A stretch of DNA of 64,000 bases, taken from contig MU271151.1 of assembly GCA_021432605.1 (NCBI GenBank), forward strand, positions 682,001 through 746,000, written 5' to 3'. The notes under the pieces were generated by a model, which was not told the DNA's origin, made no database searches, and saw only the letters and a list, made by a program, of their open reading frames with translations. Positions 45,835 to 57,700 of the stretch are shown here, one piece after another. Each line of letters starts with the position of its first letter. The stretch's first letter is position 1. The DNA is from Coniochaeta sp. PMI_546. Lineage: Eukaryota; Ascomycota; Sordariomycetes; Coniochaetales; Coniochaetaceae. Position numbers and translations under genes: made by a program.

Positions 45835-48800
45835 CTACGTGCCCCGGTCTATGTTCAAAATATCCGCCATGGCGTCGTGTAGAGCGTCGAGGTTACCCAG
45901 GAGACGCTTCGGGTCGACATACGGGAGGGGACTCTTCTGGTCCGTCTTGAAACGGGTGAAAAGTGCCAGCATATTATTCCGCTTCTTCAGCCGCCGCCAC
46001 TCACCCGGACCACCCACCCCCGTCGCCCGGGCGTAGGCCAGCAGCAGAGACGCGAGGCCAGCGGCCAGCGCGGTCGACACGGACGAGCCGGAGACGGCGC
46101 CGTCCTGCTGCACGGCGTAGGCTGGCGACTCGACTTCGACGTCCTCGCCGAGAAGCAGGAGGTCCGGGCCGGCGCCGGCAGAGGGAGCACTCGGGCGCCT
46201 GCTCGCCATGGCGACGCTGATGGTGGTCATGCAGTCGGCCGGATACGAGTTGCCGCCGTACGGCAGCTCGGGCTTCGCGCAGAACACCAACGGGGGCGAG
46301 TCCGAGTGTGACAGCGTGTTGAGGCATTCCGTCAGCAGGCTCTCGCTCTCGCCTTTCCGCAGCGGAACCTGGGGCACTGTCCAGCTGAGACTGATAATGT
46401 CGGGTTCGGGCTTCATGCTCATTACGCGTTCCAGGCCCTTTTGAGAGTTAGCCAAGACAATACTGATGTGAGGTGTGGTCGCTACGAAGAGGAGCATTTG
46501 TGATGGTAGGGCAGCAGCGCATGGCGTTTCATAGATAGGGCATGTGCAACACGTACCTGTACGGCATGTCCCTCCCATACGTCGCCTCGGAAGGTGTTGA
46601 TCCTGATCGCCCGTAACTTGCACAGCGGGTTCACCCGCGTGATCAGGTCCGCCATATGCGTTCCGTGGTTGTCCTTGGATGTGTACCACGGAACCTTCCG
46701 GTTGTCGACGTAGACGACCGAGTCTCCGCCGATGAGACAGCCGGAGACTTCCCCCACGCCAAGCGAGACGCCGTTGTCGAGGAGACCGATGACGATCCCG
46801 TCTGGCTCCTTGCTTCTGAGATATTCCAGGATGTCATCGTGCGCTTCCTTGATGGGCGAGAAGAATCTGTAGGTTGATTGGCATTAGTACGTTGAGCTGA
46901 CACAGTAGGGCGAAGGGAGGGGAAGGAGTTAGGAAACACGAAAGGAAAGAAGAGCCGATGTCGTCACGTACTGCATTGTCACGCTTTCTTCCGCTCGCCT
47001 AATAGGACGTCGTGTGTGTGGCACGAGCTGCGGCGAAATGTGGATGTCGGGAATATTGTCTCTACCCAAGTTTTTCATATGCTCCTTCGTCTCGTCGCGC
47101 ATCACCTCGGCCGATTTTTGTATGTTTTTGCATTTCGTAGCCTCCGCAAGGCTTGGCTATGTTTTGTCAAGTTGAATCATGAGAACGTGTCCAATTTCGG
47201 GTCAGCGTGTTTTTTGAGAGATGGAAACCTACGTCCTTCTGTTGTATGTGGATGATTGCACTCTCAAGCTGGAGCAACCGGTCCAGGTCAGCTAGGTCAC
47301 GGCAGAAACAAGGGATAGCAAACCTACGCCTTCCATGGCAAAAAGTCCCTTCGGACTTAACCAGTGGTACAGTATGCCATAGTGGCCAGCCGTATAGAGG
47401 TGCAAAGTCCGCAGTGGCTTCATAAGCGTGACGGCAGCCTCGCGATTATTCTCGCGCCAGTTCGTGATCCCGTCCGTCAGTTGCTTAATATCGATGTTCA
47501 TTTTGTGCCAATCGAGAAGTTCCACGTTGAATCGGGCCACCCAGCTGGCAATCTGCTCTTCGTCCAGGGGGTCGTTGATACTGTCTCTCGCAATGAGACG
47601 AACAATACGGCCTACATGGAACTCGTCGTGCAACGCGTCAAACAGCGTTGTGAGGGGACCTACCATCGCTGTAGAGCTCGAGAGCGCCATATTGGGAAGC
47701 TCGAGTCGTGAAAGCTTCTTGTCTGGGAACTCGACCACACCATCCTTCGGCCTGAAGACGTTGACGAATTCTTTGAGACTGCTTGTTTGCCGCTCTGCAT
47801 CCATGATGTCGAAGTCTGCCAAGTTCAACTCTGCTTGGTCGTCTGCTCAGAGCCATGTCTTAGAACGTGCATCAATGTCAAGGGTTGTGGGATGGCCTAC
47901 ATCTGTCTGCAGAAAGAGTACTAAATGTTAGCAGTCTTCTTCAGAATCTGGCTTTACTTGAGCGAAGGCCTGTACCTAAACCAGCTTGTTTCATGTCTTG
48001 TCCTTCAAAGTGTGTCCAGATGAGATCTTCGATGCGTATCCGCATCTTGTCGAGCACATCCAACTTCTGCTCGATAAGTGCTAGCATTGCCGCCTGGTCA
48101 CCCAGACGCCTATTGGTCACCGTGCCTTGTCGCTGCTTGTGCAATTCTGACTGTAGCCAAGAAATGAACTTCAGTGGAGGGGTTCGGAGCTTGTCTAGGT
48201 TTTCGTTGTCGTACTTTTTGCCGATGAAGCCAGACACCAGCACGTTGTTTTGTATGCTCACTATGTCATCAATCATCTGACAGCAGTCAGCGGCTGTGGG
48301 AAGTTGGGTTCCCTCGAAGGCGTAAACAGCGTAGACAAGGGAGTGGAGTGAGCCTGAGGTCTCGTAGTCGCCAAGTTCTATCAACTTCCTCTCCGCTCGT
48401 AGTAAGACGTGCATGGTATCAAAGTCCAAATTTAACATTGCCAGGCTCAGATAGCTGTTCCCATCTGATGTCTTTGCGAGCAATAACTTGTGCCGAAGGT
48501 CTTGTCCTGCGTCGCCATCGTAGTTGCTGGACTCCATTATCCCTTGTATCATCTTCCTGGAAAGTCTGACGCAGGCATGGTGTATGGCTAGGTGAAGATT
48601 GTTCTTGCCATACGTCGCAACGCGCAGATCATCTGGGTCTGGGTTGTTTTCCGAGAGACTCGGCGTGAGTACGCCGCCCCTCACCTCTACGAGGATTAGC
48701 GCCAGCGTCTCCCACTCAGCCGTCTCTGTGAACCTCGTATCCTGGTCAAGACCTATTTCTCGCTTGCTCAAGCTGAGCCAGAGCAGGATTCTTTCGTAGC

Positions 48801-49318
48801 ACTCTTGTTCTTTGCCCTCGTCAATCTGTCCGAGAATATCTCGACCCAGCCTATACATAGGCGATGGTTGCCCGTCCCTAGGGCCGTCCGCGTCAGCCAT
48901 GCCAGTTTTGAGCTTTTCTAGAACAGTAGGGACGTGGCTGTTCCAGTAGGCCCTCGCGCCCTAGACATAAACACCAGTTAGTACTCATGTAGGTCTTGTC
49001 GAAAGAGAGCGACCCAGTCAGCCCAAAGACCCTTACTTTGATCAGGGAGTACCATGTTCTCGCTAACTCAGATGCAGAGGCGATATAGTCAAGCTCTCCA
49101 TGCTGGACATCGTCGATGAGCTCAATGAGAGCTCGCTGAGCTTCATCGGCACTCTGCGACGAACGCCGCGGTGCCGGCGGGTCGGGATCGGGAGTGAGCA
49201 ACGAACTACCTGGAGCCTCCATGTCACTACTGGTGAGGTCGCCCATCATATCGTCGGAAGAGACAGTGCTCATCTCGTGAACGGACCTAGAAGCCCTTGG
49301 CGTGTCGATTCTGAGCAT
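45835..49318 (-). CDS. Large protein with C-terminal subtilisin-like (S8) protease domain
   Basis: A 980-codon intracellular-looking protein from exons 49318-49037, 48960-47976, 47842-47324, 47291-47233, 47156-46972, 46866-46557 and 46437-45835. There is no signal peptide or propeptide. Residues 1-90 are acidic and Ser/Pro-rich. About 95-430 is helical with ankyrin-like pieces (NLHLAIHHACVRLSRKMI, GNSYLSLAMLNLDFDTMHVL). About 430-670 is helical of unknown family and ends in a coiled coil (LQLESAIIHIQQKD). The S8 domain covers about 695-960 with Asp707 (LLDNGV), His744 (NHGTHMA) and Ser899 (SGSSVSTA). The usual oxyanion Asn motif is replaced by FCAKPELPYGG. Similar S8 domains occur in fungal NLR and recognition proteins. 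Two introns use weak sites (GTTTGC donor; AAAAG acceptor), so junctions at 47323 and 46437 are less certain. Confidence 0.78.
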
Positions 49319-49887
49319 TGTTCATACCATTGTCCTGGTTTTGCTGGAAGGGAAGGACAGCTAAACGCGTCGCGCATGTGGGCGGGGATCGCGACCACAG
49401 CCTCACGACTTGCATCTTTAGACTTCCGCTCGGCCCCTCGAGCTGAACAACCATCCTCCTTACCCATGCAAATTTAATACCCTTGCTTTTTTTTCTTGCT
49501 TCGTCCATGCGACAAGCTGGGTCTGAAGACACCGAAATGTCAATCGGGTATCGGCTTCAAAATTAGGGGATTTCTTAGGCGATGTTTACTAAAGTAAGTA
49601 GAATAGCCGGCTGAAACTCCAGGTCGTAGCCTAGAGACGACGGCAATCCATGACAGTAGAGCAACAAGCACCAGTGTATGCGCTGCGGTTCAGCCACTGT
49701 ACCTCAAGACCAACCTTATCGACCACACGCACGCGGGATTTTTGTTACGTAAATCGGTGCTGCAAGCCTCTTCAGCCGCACTGCACGTCACAGCCGAAGT
49801 GTGCTGCAAGAGGCCAGCCTTGATGAAGAGGATTCGTTGCGCCGATAAAAGCATGAAATGCCCCAAATGAAGTGATCACATCTCAGT
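49319..49887. promoter_or_regulatory. Divergent promoter, protease gene/orphan gene
   Basis: The 569 bp between two divergent starts. There is no recognisable core element beyond pyrimidine tracts. The tight head-to-head layout suggests the two genes could be expressed together, which is inference from spacing alone. Confidence 0.35.
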
Positions 49888-50910
49888 ATGCCGGCAGCTC
49901 ACGCACCAAGCCCGGTTCTGGAACCGCCGACAATGGGCAATATGGAAGCTTCCGGCGCCAACATCCCCGAACAGGCAGCATACCAGGGCAAGCCTCTGGC
50001 GGTGATCGACCTCGTTGACGACCCGAGCCAACAGGGGCAAACCGAGTATACAGGCGAGGGCAGATACGACAGCGAGCTATCTGGATTTTCCATCTCCGTG
50101 CTGGAGATGAATGCCGTTCATGGCTCTGGAACATGGAAGTCGAAGAAGGGAATCGACGAAACCCACAAGGCGAGTCTACTGATATTCCGACTCAAGATGA
50201 CCGATACAAATCGCAGCCGTAATCGCCGGATCAAAAACTTTGTCCTACGCCTGCGCTTCAAGAGCGCCGACAGTAAGGCAAAGCCGGACAGAGACCCGTG
50301 GCTGGCCACATATGCACCGGCCCAGGAAAATCAAGTCGGCCTCCTGAAGACGTCAGTGCTGCGATCGAAGAAGCTGTCCGGGACCATCAAGTTCGACGTC
50401 GACGCCAACCCCGCCCCAATCGTCCTCGGCGCAGAGCTCGGTGCCGACACCTCGTGGGAGTGGGAGAAAGACGTGTGGGCGGTGGTGTCGGGCTCGGAGC
50501 ACCAGTCGCCCTTTTCCAACCAGCGGCAGGGACGGCACAACGTCGTGCAATGGGCCATCAGCGAGAATCAGTCTCAGCAGATGATTACGGACTCGATCGA
50601 CGTCGCCGTTCTACTACGCCGTCCCGACGACTCACCCTTCATCGTCGAGTTCGAAAAGACCAAGGCCACCATCGACCTGTCTCACAGCATTGCCGCCGCC
50701 GCGAAGGGCGCCGGGAACGCCGTGCGTGACCTTGTCGGCGAAGGAACACTCCAGAAAAGATCGCACACTTACGACCCTGTGAAAGACGAAGACGGCATGC
50801 AGCCGCCGGGGGTACAGCCCACGGCGCTACACGAGGTGGAAGACGTGAAGAAGTTGGAGAAGTTCGCTTTCCTGCACGTCCTCGGTGATGTGCGGGGCAT
50901 ACGGTACTAG
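49888..50910 (+). CDS. Orphan protein, predicted beta-rich
   Basis: A single-exon gene of 340 codons that I do not recognise. The middle (about 50-270) alternates short hydrophobic strands with polar turns (SGFSISVLEMNAVHGSGTW, ASLLIFRLKM, KNFVLRLRFKSA, DVWAVVSGSE, SIDVAVLLRRPDDSPFIVEF), which suggests a beta-sandwich. A helix follows (DLSHSIAAAAKGAGNAVRDL), then a charged tail ending FLHVLGDVRGIRY. There is no signal peptide or membrane segment. It is head-to-head with the S8 protein and precedes the giant NLR-like gene, so a role in the same recognition block, for example as partner or target, is a guess from position. Codon usage and openness over 1 kb make it a real gene. Confidence 0.72.
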   Translation: MPAAHAPSPVLEPPTMGNMEASGANIPEQAAYQGKPLAVIDLVDDPSQQGQTEYTGEGRYDSELSGFSISVLEMNAVHGSGTWKSKKGIDETHKASLLIFRLKMTDTNRSRNRRIKNFVLRLRFKSADSKAKPDRDPWLATYAPAQENQVGLLKTSVLRSKKLSGTIKFDVDANPAPIVLGAELGADTSWEWEKDVWAVVSGSEHQSPFSNQRQGRHNVVQWAISENQSQQMITDSIDVAVLLRRPDDSPFIVEFEKTKATIDLSHSIAAAAKGAGNAVRDLVGEGTLQKRSHTYDPVKDEDGMQPPGVQPTALHEVEDVKKLEKFAFLHVLGDVRGIRY

Positions 50911-51732
50911 TAGAAGGACAGTTGTCGTTCTTTGGAAACTGGCAGTTCCTGTACAAGTAGATTGTTAAGTCACGTAGCGGATGTCTGCCATACGGCCACA
51001 GTGATGACGCTTTACAAGCTGCCTGAAGAGTTGAAGGCGTAGTGCTTCAAAGAAGGGCCTGTTTCCGTGGATCAGGGCCGGTACCGCGGAACCGCCCTGA
51101 ATATAAAGGTTGTGGGGGGCACCAAGCGATGGCGGGGCATTCCAAGGGTGTCCTGCTGACCAAACAAGCTGGCAAAGAAGTGCTGAGAACAAAGGAACAG
51201 CCGCGTCCGAGGGTGCATGAATCAGGTAACCAGCAAAATGTGCTACACATCTACAGGTACCTAAGGTACCCTAGTTTAGGCCTCCATACCCCCCAAACCA
51301 AAAAGGTCATTAGCTGCATTATCTTTTGTCTTGAGAGCTCAAGGAGTGTCGACAACCTTTATTCACGTTAGGCCGGTTCCGTCTATCATGTGACTTTGGC
51401 CGCGTCCAGCTCTGGAGGCTGAGTGCTGAGCCCATGATTGCATCACGACACTTGATTGAAGGCCTTCCGACCGCACCTGGCTAGAGACTACATTGCACAT
51501 CGACAATTGTCTGCCGCGAAAAAGGCATTAATGACACTTGTGCCTGAGTAGAACGCAGCTGGCGCCTGCCAGCATTCGATAACATGCAAGATGCCTTTCT
51601 GACACCTCGACCACGTCTCGTCGTGCGTGTCTATTGAAGTGTTTCTCCGCAGAGAGCGGGTAAGACGGGCGCTGTTGAACCCAAGCACCAACACGAAAAC
51701 CTGGGGGAAAGAGCCGTGGCGCGGTCGAGAAT
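50911..51732. other. Intergenic region upstream of the giant gene
   Basis: An 0.8-kb spacer that holds the orphan-gene 3' end and the promoter of the gene at 51733. Short open frames only. No TATA box or repeat is evident. Confidence 0.5.
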
Positions 51733-54700
51733 ATGGCGTCTCCTATTCCACTGACGCGGGATTCGTCGATGGTCAGTTCGGGAGCCAAGTCGTCTGACGC
51801 GTCAGTCAACGGTGTCGGTAGTCAGTTTGAGCTTGCTGTTGCAGCCGACGGTCCCAACTTCATCTACCTAAATGGGCAGGAACTTGGTGTGGACGACGAG
51901 AAAGGCAGAGATGGAGTTTCCTTCCTCGAGTGCCTGTCTGATCGCGAATTGGATGACTGTTTATACGAGTGAGTCTGGATCCTCGGACCATGTCACCGTC
52001 TCTCTGCTGACGAGCCCTACCAACAGCATCGTATTTGTTCACGGGTTGTGTCCTGACAGACGGTCTACTTGGCGCTGTAATGACATGTTCTGGCCTGATT
52101 CCATTGCTCAGGACATGCCTACAGCGCGTGTGTGGCTCTTCAACTACGACACCAGTATATGGACGAGTCCCAGCGTTGGTAAGGTGACGCAAACAGCTAA
52201 TGATTTGACATTACTTCTCGATAAGGCTCGGCTGGGCGTCAGCGGCAGGGGCACGAACCCAATTATCTGGATTGCCCACAGCCTCGGTGGCTTTGTGGTC
52301 AAGCAGGTTTGTGGAATTCTCGTCCGCTTGAGGTCTGTTACTGATCGATTATCACGTAGGTATGCATTCTTCCTGGGAAAACGGCTCAAGCCGTTATGAA
52401 TGAGAGCATCAGCGCGTCGACGAAAGGCATCATCTTCATCGGAACTCCTCATCGAGCACTGTCAGTAGGCGGTTGGCCATCCATCCTACAGCGGATTCGC
52501 GACGTTGCACGAACCTACTTCAACGACTGCAGTCCAGTCAAACCCCTGGATTCATCCGGCATTGTCGCCATGCTAGAGTCTCTGTCTCAGTTCGACTCGT
52601 TCCTAGATCGCGCAGGCATTCGCGTCGTTTCATTCTACGAGCAGCATGAAGCATCTGGCAGCAGTATGCCTGTCCTGGTAAGTCTCGCCAGAACTACTAC
52701 CGACAACTAACATGCTGAATTGAGGCCCTGGCAGGTTACTTCTTTTCAAAATGCTCTTCATCATTCGGCCGAGGTCAGAGATACGCTGCCTGGAGACCAC
52801 ATTTCGATGTGTCAGCTGCAGAGTCGCAGCGATCCGGGTTATCTAGCCATCAGGAATAGGGTGGATGAGCTATACAAGGGCGTTCCCCATATCGTTGCTC
52901 CTCCTTCCGCGCTTCCCTCGTCCAAACTCGAAAGGACGGTGCGCGAAGTGCAGGGTATGTTTGCAGCCCCTCCCCTGTTCGCGGCCTGCCAGAGGGTCAT
53001 TCACTCATATGCGTTTGGTATGGCCCAGATGTCCTCGACCGCAAAGTTGGTGCCCAGGTGTCTGCAGAGTACGAGAGTTCGAACGAACTGCTCGCCATAA
53101 AAAGACATACACGACAGACTAGCTGGGATGACGGCGCCACGGCCGTTCCGCCGAGCATCTTCTGGGGCTACGCGCAAAGTCGTAAGTGGCACAATATCAT
53201 CCGTGTGACATCGTTCTGACACAAGCACCGATTGTAGTCAAGCTTCGTCGCCTAGAGAGATACCTGGCATTCCCGAATTACGATGTCACGAACCCGCTCA
53301 GAGTGCAGGGCATTATTCCTCACTCGGATTCCGCGGATTGGGTGCTCGAGAGCAAGGAATTTCGCAATTGGCTTGACGCGGACGGCTTGTTCGTCATATA
53401 CGGTGCTGAGGGATCGGGAAAGTCGACGCTGGCTGCCCGGATCGCCCGCTACCTCGAAGCCCAGATGGACAGCGACTTCACGGGTCACAGACCGCAGCGA
53501 TATGTGTTGAGTTACTTCAACACAGCCATGGAAACCGAGCATGCGATCACGCAGATGCTGAATCAATACCTCTTGCAGTTCCTCGAGATCTCACCCTTTT
53601 TGGCTCGTCACTTCTCAACGCGACGCGTCTTCACGGGACCTAGACCCAAGTGGCCAGACTGGGACGAAGAAAATCGCCCACGGGACAGTAGCAAAGAAAG
53701 GAGTGCGCTGGACCTGGACGCTCTTCTCACTGAGGATGATCATGACCACGAATTCAGCCACAATCAGCTCGTTGTCAGTCCATTCACTGTCTCGGAACTA
53801 GCTGAGATTCTCCTATCTATCCTACACGACGACAAAGTCAACGAGGCCATCTTCATCATTGATGGCATCGCCGACCTTCCAGAGGGATCCCGTTCACAGG
53901 CCGAGGATCTAATCGAAATGCTCTCCTACCTGCGCACCGGGAACGTCAAAGTATGCTTGACCCACGACTCGGAATGGGCTGGTTCATGGGAGAAGGTCTT
54001 CCAGGTTTCCACGCATAAAAATAGGCCGGCTGCCAGACCGTCCGAAGACCCCCTCGACGATTTGTTTCAGACCGTGCGTGAAGATCCAATGACGGAATCA
54101 CTGCGCTATCGCCTTGTTGACTGCCTTGAAAAAGCGGCCGATCACTCTTTTCTCTATTCAACGCTTGTTCGTCAGATTATTAGCAGCGCGCCGACCTACC
54201 ATCAGCTGGATGACTTCCTCAGAACTCAAGAGGAGTGGAGTGGCGTAACCCATGTCCCAGGCAACAAGAGGGTCGACGCAATCTTCCAGTGGATCCTTGA
54301 TTCCCTTCCCCGAGACCATAACGGACACAGTATTGCTGGGTATCTGTTTGTCGTTGCACTGGCATCTCGCCCTCTTACTCCTGCGGAGGCTAGATCTCTT
54401 GTTCCCAGGTCGCTCCTACGTGACACGTGGGAACATAAAGCTTCCGGAGACGGCAAGTCTCATCACAGCGCAGATGGTCCTCACGACGAATTCGAAGAGA
54501 CTGGGCTCGTCAACACAATCGAGTCGGCGCTCTGCGGCTTGTTGAGGTTCACAAATGGGGTTTTCGTGCTGTGCCACCCATGTTTGAAGAAGTTTATTCT
54601 TCTTCACCTACGCGAACGTGACTTGACAGCCGCACTCCAGTACCACATGGCGATCTCCTGCTTGGAAACTATGGGACATTCTAACAACGGGAATATCACC

Positions 54701-57700
54701 TATGATTGGCACCGCCGCGAGCATACGAAGCCTGTCTCGGAATCTGGCTACGCCTTCAGATACTGGTCCACGCATCTACGTGCAGCACACTCAGCACGAG
54801 GTTGGACCACGCGTCATTCTCGGACAGTTTTGGATCTGTTGATTCCGTTATGGAGCAACGTTGAACTCTGCGGCGTCATGCGCCAGTTTTCGCAAGCAAG
54901 GTTCCCGCCTAGCGAAAGCCTCCCGCTCTCTTGTCTGTTAGCTGGGTACGACTTGTGGAAAATTCTCGACATACCTTCTCCTCCAAGTACGTCTGGTGAC
55001 GGCCCTAGTCGTCTATCACTGGAACTGAGATGCGCAATTGTCAACTGCGCAGATGCCTCTGTTATGATTTTGAGCAATCATGGGCATGACATACGCTTAC
55101 ACGATGCAAGTGGCCATGACATTACCAGGTACCGAATGTGGGCAAGGGCGGAGGAGCTCGCGGATAACCTTTCCATACCCAAGTGGACGAGGGATCTGCT
55201 TGACAACCATGTTGACGATAAAGGTGAAGACAACCGATTTACCTGGGCACACCTGCGAGAAGAACTGCGAAAACCCGATGTACTGAGGTTGTTGCGCTCG
55301 GAAGGTTATCTCAATCCCCTTCTTGTTCTCTCTGTCAGACGATGCGACGAGGAGACTGCGGCGTGGCTGTTGGAGAGCAAAGCAAACTGCAACTACGTCG
55401 ATACAACCGACTCCCAACGCCCATCGCTTCTCCACATTGCCGCAGCGCTGGGAGATGTCGACCTGACAGTACGACTCGTAAAACACGGGGCGCTCATCTC
55501 GGAAATCGATAAGTACGGGATGCGGCCTATCCACCGGGCTGCCGAGCGCGGTCACCATCAAGTTGTCGAGCTATTAGTTTCCACTTCCTTGGACCAAGAT
55601 ACAAGATTTGGGCAAAGCCCGCTCTTCATGGCGTGCGACGGTGTCTCGGCAGCGACGGTCTCGGCTCTGCTGAAGTTCGGATTCAACATCAATCTCAAAG
55701 ATAATCGAGGTCGAAGACCGCTTCACGTTGCGGCATCGACGGGCGCTCCAGACATGGTCCGCTTTCTCATCTCCAGAGGCGCAGACCCCGATGCAAGTGA
55801 CTATGAGGGCATCTGTCCCCTGCACGTAGCCGCACTTGCCGGCTGGGCTGCCGTCGTCGCTGAGCTCCTGTCGGCAGGCACCTCGATTGACGCCGAGACC
55901 AACGCAGGACAGACACCACTGCACTATGCGTGCAAGTCACCGAACCCTTCCCTCAACGTGGTCCTATTTCTGTTGCAGCGTCAGTCAGATCCCAACAAGC
56001 ATGACAAAAACGGTTTGACGCCGCTGCATATTGCAGTCAGGAGCGGTTCGCTTGCTGTGGTCGAACTCCTCGTGAAGTTGACGACCAACGTGACGGCAGA
56101 GGACAGGGAGAAGTTCGTGGAACTAGCAGGTGATAGGAAACAGCTCTTAAATCTCCTGGATTCTCCAGGGAACCCACCCGATGCCCATGTTCCGTCAATA
56201 CCTGACAGCCTGGACCCAATGATAGCACCTCCGAAGCTCAATGTCGTCTTAGTCCACGGCTATCACGGCACGGCATTGAGTACATGGTCAAGCGGCCCAT
56301 GGTTCTGGCCGGAGAATTGGCTACCCGCCGACATTGGCCCGGCCAGGATATTATGCTGGGGTCATCGGATATCCTTCACCGACTTCTCTAATATGAAGAA
56401 TGTCAGAGATCTTGCCATGAACCTTCTCCAGTACGTATCGAACCACGTTAGCACCTCGTCTCATGGAGCTTTGGAAAGTCAGTCGGCACCTCTGGTGTTC
56501 ATTGGACACAGCCTTGGCGGCCTCGTGATAAAAAAAGCCATCGCCTTGGCCTCGCAGGATCCAAGACTAGCTAAGCTGGTGGCCAACACGGCAAGCATCG
56601 TGTTCATGGGCACGCCTCACCGGGGTACTCTCGATCACACCGTATCTCTCGAAGAACTGGTCAGTCGATTGGTGGAATCGGCCGTCGACCATCGGCTCGC
56701 TCCCACAGCCGGGCCAGGTGTCTCGTTCACTCGGGTACGGAACAATCCCGGTAGGCTTGCAGCGAGAGACTTCCTTGACCTGCGTAGGGTCGAGACGATT
56801 TTTAAGGACGCTTGTCACCAGAGAGGAATTCGGCTACTCTCTATCGTTGAATCGAGCGCGACTCTGTCTGGCCACCGGCCGGTAAGCTCAGCCCCGAACG
56901 TCGTGCTAGAAGACAAGACTGCTGACCCTTTCTGCAGTTGGTGCCCGCCTACTGCGCTTCCTATGATATACCGTCGGCTCGAACTATGGCCTCTCCCAGG
57001 AACCATAGCAACCTTGGAAAGTTTTTGAGTAGAGACGACCCCGTGTACCAAGCGATCATAGCGTTTCTGCTCCCAGAGCCGAGCACCTCTTTACCAGTGA
57101 AATCAGACACAGCAGGTGAGTCGCCTCAGAGACGGGCCTTGACACGATCAGTAAAAAGGCTGAACCAGTTTCCGAACAGCAACACCTTCAAAGTTCCTTA
57201 CCTCACAAGTAAAGTCCACAGTCCCTGCGGACGACTCGCCACGAGAGAAGGAGCCTGATTTCCAACGAGGTAAGCCAGAGCCAGCGCAAGAAGTCGCTGC
57301 TTATACTTACGATTGCCAGGTTTGCTTACGGAACTTGGCCGGTACCACGAGCCAAATTTCGTCCCCCCGACAGGCCACCAGATTCCATCTTCACTTGTGG
57401 CATTCCTCGATGGCGAAGCCGGCCCTGAGAGTGCCATACAGCATTGGTTAAGCTCGCGTAAGGACCGATGTCTTTGGATCACGGGGAAACCCGGTAGTGG
57501 TAAGACGACGTTGATGGCGCGTTTGTGGCAGCACAAGAAAACGGTCGAGCTCCTTCGTCAGTCATTCGCCATCGGCGAGAACCATCTCATTGTCTCCGCA
57601 TTTTTCTTCGACCGCAGACGACCGCACGGCAAGGCGCCTGAAGATATGCTCCGCTCTCTCCTCTTCCAAGTCTTTTCAGCACAACCAGACCTGATCTTGA

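Noticed and set aside
47843-47975. A 20-nt internal exon inside the second intron of the S8 gene
   Set aside because: Acceptor and donor exist around it (ATTTAG and GTAGGC), but including it breaks the frame of the next exon. A single 133-nt intron fits.
56220-57028. Separate esterase gene starting at ATG 56220
   Set aside because: The upstream ankyrin frame has no stop before it and no promoter-like gap exists. The next exons keep one frame with the upstream part. It is kept only as an alternative.
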